Of a stretch of DNA of 64,000 nucleotides, positions 60,752 through 64,000 are shown in pieces; positions within the stretch are counted from its first letter, which is position 1; every line of letters begins with the position of its first letter. A program made the position numbers and the translations under genes. Origin of the DNA: Apostichopus japonicus (taxonomy: Eukaryota; Echinodermata; Holothuroidea; Aspidochirotida; Stichopodidae); assembly GCF_037975245.1 (NCBI RefSeq), contig NC_092573.1, positions 26,379,265 to 26,443,264 on the forward strand, read 5' to 3'. The notes beneath the pieces are model-generated. The model did not search any database. It saw only the letters and a program-made list of their open reading frames with translations, and was not told the origin of the DNA.

Positions 60752-60915
60752 TGTTAGTTGTGTGCTCCCAAGTCACGTGTTTTTTGTTATGCTATTAACG
60801 TTGTAAATACACACGAGTTCGTTACACCATTCCCTCGTAGAAATGTTGTCTCTTATGTCGCTTCTAAAGCCATTAAAATCACCGCACTTTCAATACAACG
60901 ATGGCAGATCCAACA
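60752..60915 (+). mobile_element. 5' LTR of a Copia-type retrotransposon (164 bp)
   Basis: It begins TGTTAGTTGTG and ends GATCCAACA, so the ends are the inverted TGTT...AACA. The right border is fixed by the primer-binding site that starts at 60916. The left border is inferred from the TGTT end, as the 3' LTR is outside the window. The 5 bases before it (TCCAC) would be half of the target duplication. LTRs this short are usual in GalEa-type Copia elements. Confidence 0.7.
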
Positions 60916-63900
60916 GGTTATGGGCCCAGGCGTGATCCAGGAAGTCGATGGCAGAGACTTTGCTTCAACGGGGACGAAAATGAATACGAATTGTGGGAAA
61001 CGAAATTTCTCGGACATCTACGTATGATGAAACTGAAAGATACCATACTAGGTCTAGACGTACCGCCCGAAGGTGAGGCTGGCAGTGGACAGCCTAACGT
61101 TAATGATGTCGTAGGTAAGAACGAAGAATGCTATGCTGAACTGATACAGTTTTTAGATGATAAAAGCCTGTCGTTGGTAATGAGAGATGCTGCCGATGAT
61201 GGAAGGAAAGCCCTAAAGATACTGAGAGAACATTACTCGAACCAGGGAAAGCCCCGTATCATTACGCTGTATACTGAGCTAACATCTCTCAAGAAAGGAC
61301 CAAACGAGAGCATTACTGATTACATAATTAGGGCAGAAAAAGCCATCACAGCCCTACGTAATGCAAAAGAGACCCTAAGTGATGGGTTATTGATAGCAAT
61401 GATTTTAAAAGGATTGCCAGACTCTTTCAAACCCTTTGCTATTCACATCACACAGAGCAACGATGAGATTACTTTTACCAAATTCAAAAGCAAATTGAGA
61501 AGTTTTGAGGAGACTGAGAAATTCCGAGTCGAGTCGCATGACAAATCTGACAACGTCATGAAGGCAGGAAGTACAGGTACAGTACCCACTGGAAGTAGAA
61601 GAATTAAAGGGAGACTTACATGTTATCAGTGTGGAAATGAGGGACATATTGCTAGATTGTGCCCGTATAAGCTTCAAACAAGTAACAAGTCTCAAACCAA
61701 ATTGCCAAGATGGTGTAATTACCATAACAGTTCCACACACAGTGATGAAACTTGCAGAAGACATAATCGCAAGGACAAGGCAAAGCAAACAGCGGAACAG
61801 ACCGAAACTAGAGAAGAAGATCACACATTCTCATTCAAGGCTGGCAACAATACAAGCAACATACGTCAAAGAGGAGGGCCAGGAACCTTAATGGTAGATT
61901 GTGGAGCTACATCACATATAATCACAGATCTATCAAAATTTGTTTCTTTTGACAATATATTCCATCCAGAAAACCACTACATGGAGCTAGCTGATGGGAC
62001 AAGAGAAAATAATGTAGCGCTAAAACGTGGAAACGCTCAAGTTACCTTGCTAAGTACAGAAGGCAAGAATGTGGAATCTATGCTGGAAGCGGCACTGTAT
62101 ATCCCTTCCTACCCACAGGACATGTTTTCTGTTAAAGCTGCCACCAACAATGGAGCCACAGTGACCTTCAAGCAAGGATGCAACATACTTACCCACAAAG
62201 ATGGTACTACGTTCAACATTAAAGAACAAGGAAGATTGTACTACCTGAACGTTGTGGACGAAGAAATAGTAGGTGACAGAGTTAACGCTGTATATGATGT
62301 TCATACATGGCATGAAATCTTAGGACACTGTAATTTTGAAGATATTCTTAAATTACAAGATGTAGTCAAAGGTATGAAAATTAAAGGTGAAGTTGATAAG
62401 TCAACATTTAATTGTGACACATGCACTCAAGGAAAATTTGTAAACAGTAGGAGTAGAAAACTAGATGCTAAGGCCACCACACCCCTAGAGTTGGTTCACA
62501 CAGACCTAGCAGGACCTATTAACCCTGTAGCTAAGTATGGGTTCAAATATGCAGCAACATTCACCGATGATTATTCAGGAGCCATATTTGTTTATTTCAT
62601 TAGAAACAAGGGTGACACTGCATTAGTATTGGAAAAGTTTTTGGCAGATTGTGCACCTTATGGCAAAGTAAAGTGTATCAGGTCTGACAATGGTTCAGAA
62701 TTCACAGGAAATGCTTTTGAGTCAGTACTAAGGAAAATGGGCATAAGGCATGAAACCTCTTCACCGTACTCTCCCCACCAAAATGGTACCGCTGAAAGGC
62801 AGTGGAGAACTCTTTTTGAAATGGGGAGGTGTCTATTGATAGACAAGGGTTTGCCCAAGTTCTTGTGGACATACGCAGTCCAAACAGCTGCCCATATTAG
62901 AAACAGATGTTTCAACAACCGCATTAAGCAAACCCCTTATCACATGTTAACAGGGAACCAACCTGATCTATCCAAAATGGGGATATTTGGATCAGAGTGT
63001 TATGCGTATAAGCACGACCCAAAGAAACTAGATTCTAGGTGTGAGAAAGGAATTTTTGTTGGGTATGACAAGAATAGTCCTGCATACCTAGTGTATCATG
63101 CAAACAGTGGAAAGGTGTCTAAAAACAGGCTGGTGAAGTTCTGTAAGAAAAGAGGTATTGAGAAACAAACCCAAACTGATGTATTGGATGATGAAGTTGA
63201 GTTGTTTCCTCAACAATACACATGTGGGGAGTCTAGTGGTGATGTTCATGTTCCTGAAAACAATAATGGAAGTAAGACAAATGTGTCTCAAAGAGAAATA
63301 ACAAGAGAAAGTTTAAAGGAAAGTGGTTCAGAGGAAAACCACAGTGAAAGAATTAAGGGTGATGTAAGTCAAGGACGTTACTACCCCAAGAGGGAGAGAA
63401 AATCTCCCAAATACTTAGATGAGTATGTATCACATGTTGAAGATGGAGATTCTATTATGACTGGTATTGATTACTGTTATAAAGTATGTGGAATTCCCCA
63501 AACGTACAAGGAAGCAGTAAATTCACCTTATATATCCACATGGAAAAATGCCATGGAAGAAGAGCTAAATTCATTAAGGGAGAATGATACATTTGAGATA
63601 ACAACTTTACCTGAAGGTAAACATCCAGTAGGGGGAAAATGGGTGTATGCAATTAAAGAGGATTTTGAAGGTACAAGGAGATTTAAGGCAAGATATGTCG
63701 CCAAGGGTTACAATCAAGTGAAGGGGATAGATTACAAAGAAACATTTGCCCCGACAGCTAATATCACATCAATTAGGATTTTAATGCAACTGGTAGTGCA
63801 AAATGATCTGATTGTTCATCAGATGGATGTCAAAACTGCTTACCTGCATGCTCCTATTGCTGAAGAAATCTATTTAGAGCAACCAGAAGGCTTTGAAGTT

Positions 63901-64000
63901 TTATCAGACACAGGAGAAAAGTTGGTTTATAAGTTAAAGAAATCACTCTATGGGTTGAAACAGTCAGGTAGAAATTGGAATAAAGTATTACATGAGTACC
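60901..64000 (+). CDS. Copia/GalEa-type gag-pol polyprotein, intact to the window end (partial)
   Basis: One frame of 1033 codons without a stop, from ATG at 60901 to the window end. Domains in order: Gag (UBN2-like; YELWETKFLGHL, ILKGLPDSFKP); CCHC knuckle (C241, C244, H249, C254); protease active site VDCGATSH (D333); GAG-pre-integrase zinc region (HTWHEILGHC and CDTCTQGK); integrase core with D535, D596 and E632, the last two 35 residues apart; and the first part of reverse transcriptase (GGKWVYAIK, RFKARYVAKGYNQ, QMDVKTAYLHA with D976, SLYGLKQSGR). The protease-integrase-RT order defines the Copia group. The YVDD box, RNase H and 3' LTR lie beyond the end. Its intact frame suggests a young, perhaps active copy. 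Translation could instead begin at 61024, but Gag homology starts before that. Confidence 0.93.
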   Translation, partial: MADPTGYGPRRDPGSRWQRLCFNGDENEYELWETKFLGHLRMMKLKDTILGLDVPPEGEAGSGQPNVNDVVGKNEECYAELIQFLDDKSLSLVMRDAADDGRKALKILREHYSNQGKPRIITLYTELTSLKKGPNESITDYIIRAEKAITALRNAKETLSDGLLIAMILKGLPDSFKPFAIHITQSNDEITFTKFKSKLRSFEETEKFRVESHDKSDNVMKAGSTGTVPTGSRRIKGRLTCYQCGNEGHIARLCPYKLQTSNKSQTKLPRWCNYHNSSTHSDETCRRHNRKDKAKQTAEQTETREEDHTFSFKAGNNTSNIRQRGGPGTLMVDCGATSHIITDLSKFVSFDNIFHPENHYMELADGTRENNVALKRGNAQVTLLSTEGKNVESMLEAALYIPSYPQDMFSVKAATNNGATVTFKQGCNILTHKDGTTFNIKEQGRLYYLNVVDEEIVGDRVNAVYDVHTWHEILGHCNFEDILKLQDVVKGMKIKGEVDKSTFNCDTCTQGKFVNSRSRKLDAKATTPLELVHTDLAGPINPVAKYGFKYAATFTDDYSGAIFVYFIRNKGDTALVLEKFLADCAPYGKVKCIRSDNGSEFTGNAFESVLRKMGIRHETSSPYSPHQNGTAERQWRTLFEMGRCLLIDKGLPKFLWTYAVQTAAHIRNRCFNNRIKQTPYHMLTGNQPDLSKMGIFGSECYAYKHDPKKLDSRCEKGIFVGYDKNSPAYLVYHANSGKVSKNRLVKFCKKRGIEKQTQTDVLDDEVELFPQQYTCGESSGDVHVPENNNGSKTNVSQREITRESLKESGSEENHSERIKGDVSQGRYYPKRERKSPKYLDEYVSHVEDGDSIMTGIDYCYKVCGIPQTYKEAVNSPYISTWKNAMEEELNSLRENDTFEITTLPEGKHPVGGKWVYAIKEDFEGTRRFKARYVAKGYNQVKGIDYKETFAPTANITSIRILMQLVVQNDLIVHQMDVKTAYLHAPIAEEIYLEQPEGFEVLSDTGEKLVYKLKKSLYGLKQSGRNWNKVLHEY
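60916..60929 (+). other. Primer-binding site for initiator tRNA-Met half-molecule
   Basis: GGTTATGGGCCCAG is complementary over 14 bases to the anticodon-stem region of eukaryotic initiator tRNA-Met. This is the same priming mode as Drosophila copia. It abuts the LTR with no spacer. Confidence 0.85.

Noticed and set aside
61405-63652. Minus-strand frames of up to 139 codons and a plus frame at 61631-61891
   Set aside because: Shadows of the Copia gag-pol frame.

Overview
This is a stretch of a nuclear genome from a marine invertebrate deuterostome, most likely an echinoderm and quite possibly a sea cucumber. The evidence is AT-rich DNA with intron-containing genes, an animal follistatin gene, transmembrane immunoglobulin (Ig) receptors, tRNA-derived SINEs, TTAA-flanked and hAT-like DNA transposons and a tRNA-iMet-primed Copia element. 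The echinoderm assignment is an inference from overall character, not proof. Most of the window is introns, minisatellites and transposons; only a few percent is real coding sequence.

Layout: (1) 998-1745, minus: two adjoining exons of sorbitol dehydrogenase; the rest lies outside or is not visible. (2) 3113-6733: a tRNA-type SINE, then a 3.2-kb TTAA-flanked DNA transposon (Kolobok-like) holding decayed pieces of a P2X7-intracellular-domain-like gene and of a THAP domain. (3) 8753-13927, plus: a complete small SnoaL-like/DUF4440 gene in four exons. Its introns are filled with a MULE-like MITE, a palindromic array and a 71-bp tandem repeat. (4) 16324-24476, minus: a three-exon Ig receptor with a long tyrosine-rich tail, plus a second upstream signal-peptide/V-domain exon that could splice to the same downstream exons. 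(5) 26735-29516: a 31-bp minisatellite of about 90 units. (6) 31957-33492, minus: an intact, intronless three-Ig-domain receptor. (7) 36722-40802: a 43-bp minisatellite and a set of nested hAT-like elements. (8) 42738-55616, minus: a complete six-exon follistatin gene (415 residues, all introns phase 1) with minisatellites, a MITE and SINEs in its introns. (9) 56612-57166: a 29-bp minisatellite. (10) 59954-64000: a hAT-like MITE followed by an apparently intact Copia/GalEa-type retrotransposon. Its 164-bp 5' LTR, primer-binding site and one open gag-pol frame run off the end of the window.

The Ig receptors look like cell-surface signalling molecules. Each has a V-type domain, further Ig domains, one membrane span, and a tail with repeated YxxV, YAxP or YxxM SH2-docking-type motifs. 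Follistatin is a secreted antagonist of activin/BMP-type ligands, and SORD belongs to the polyol pathway; these genes are neighbours without obvious functional linkage. The points most worth following up are the possible choice between two V-domain first exons, the intronless receptor, the inward-facing genes of the TTAA element with CRE sites near both ends, and the Copia start codon that lies inside its LTR.
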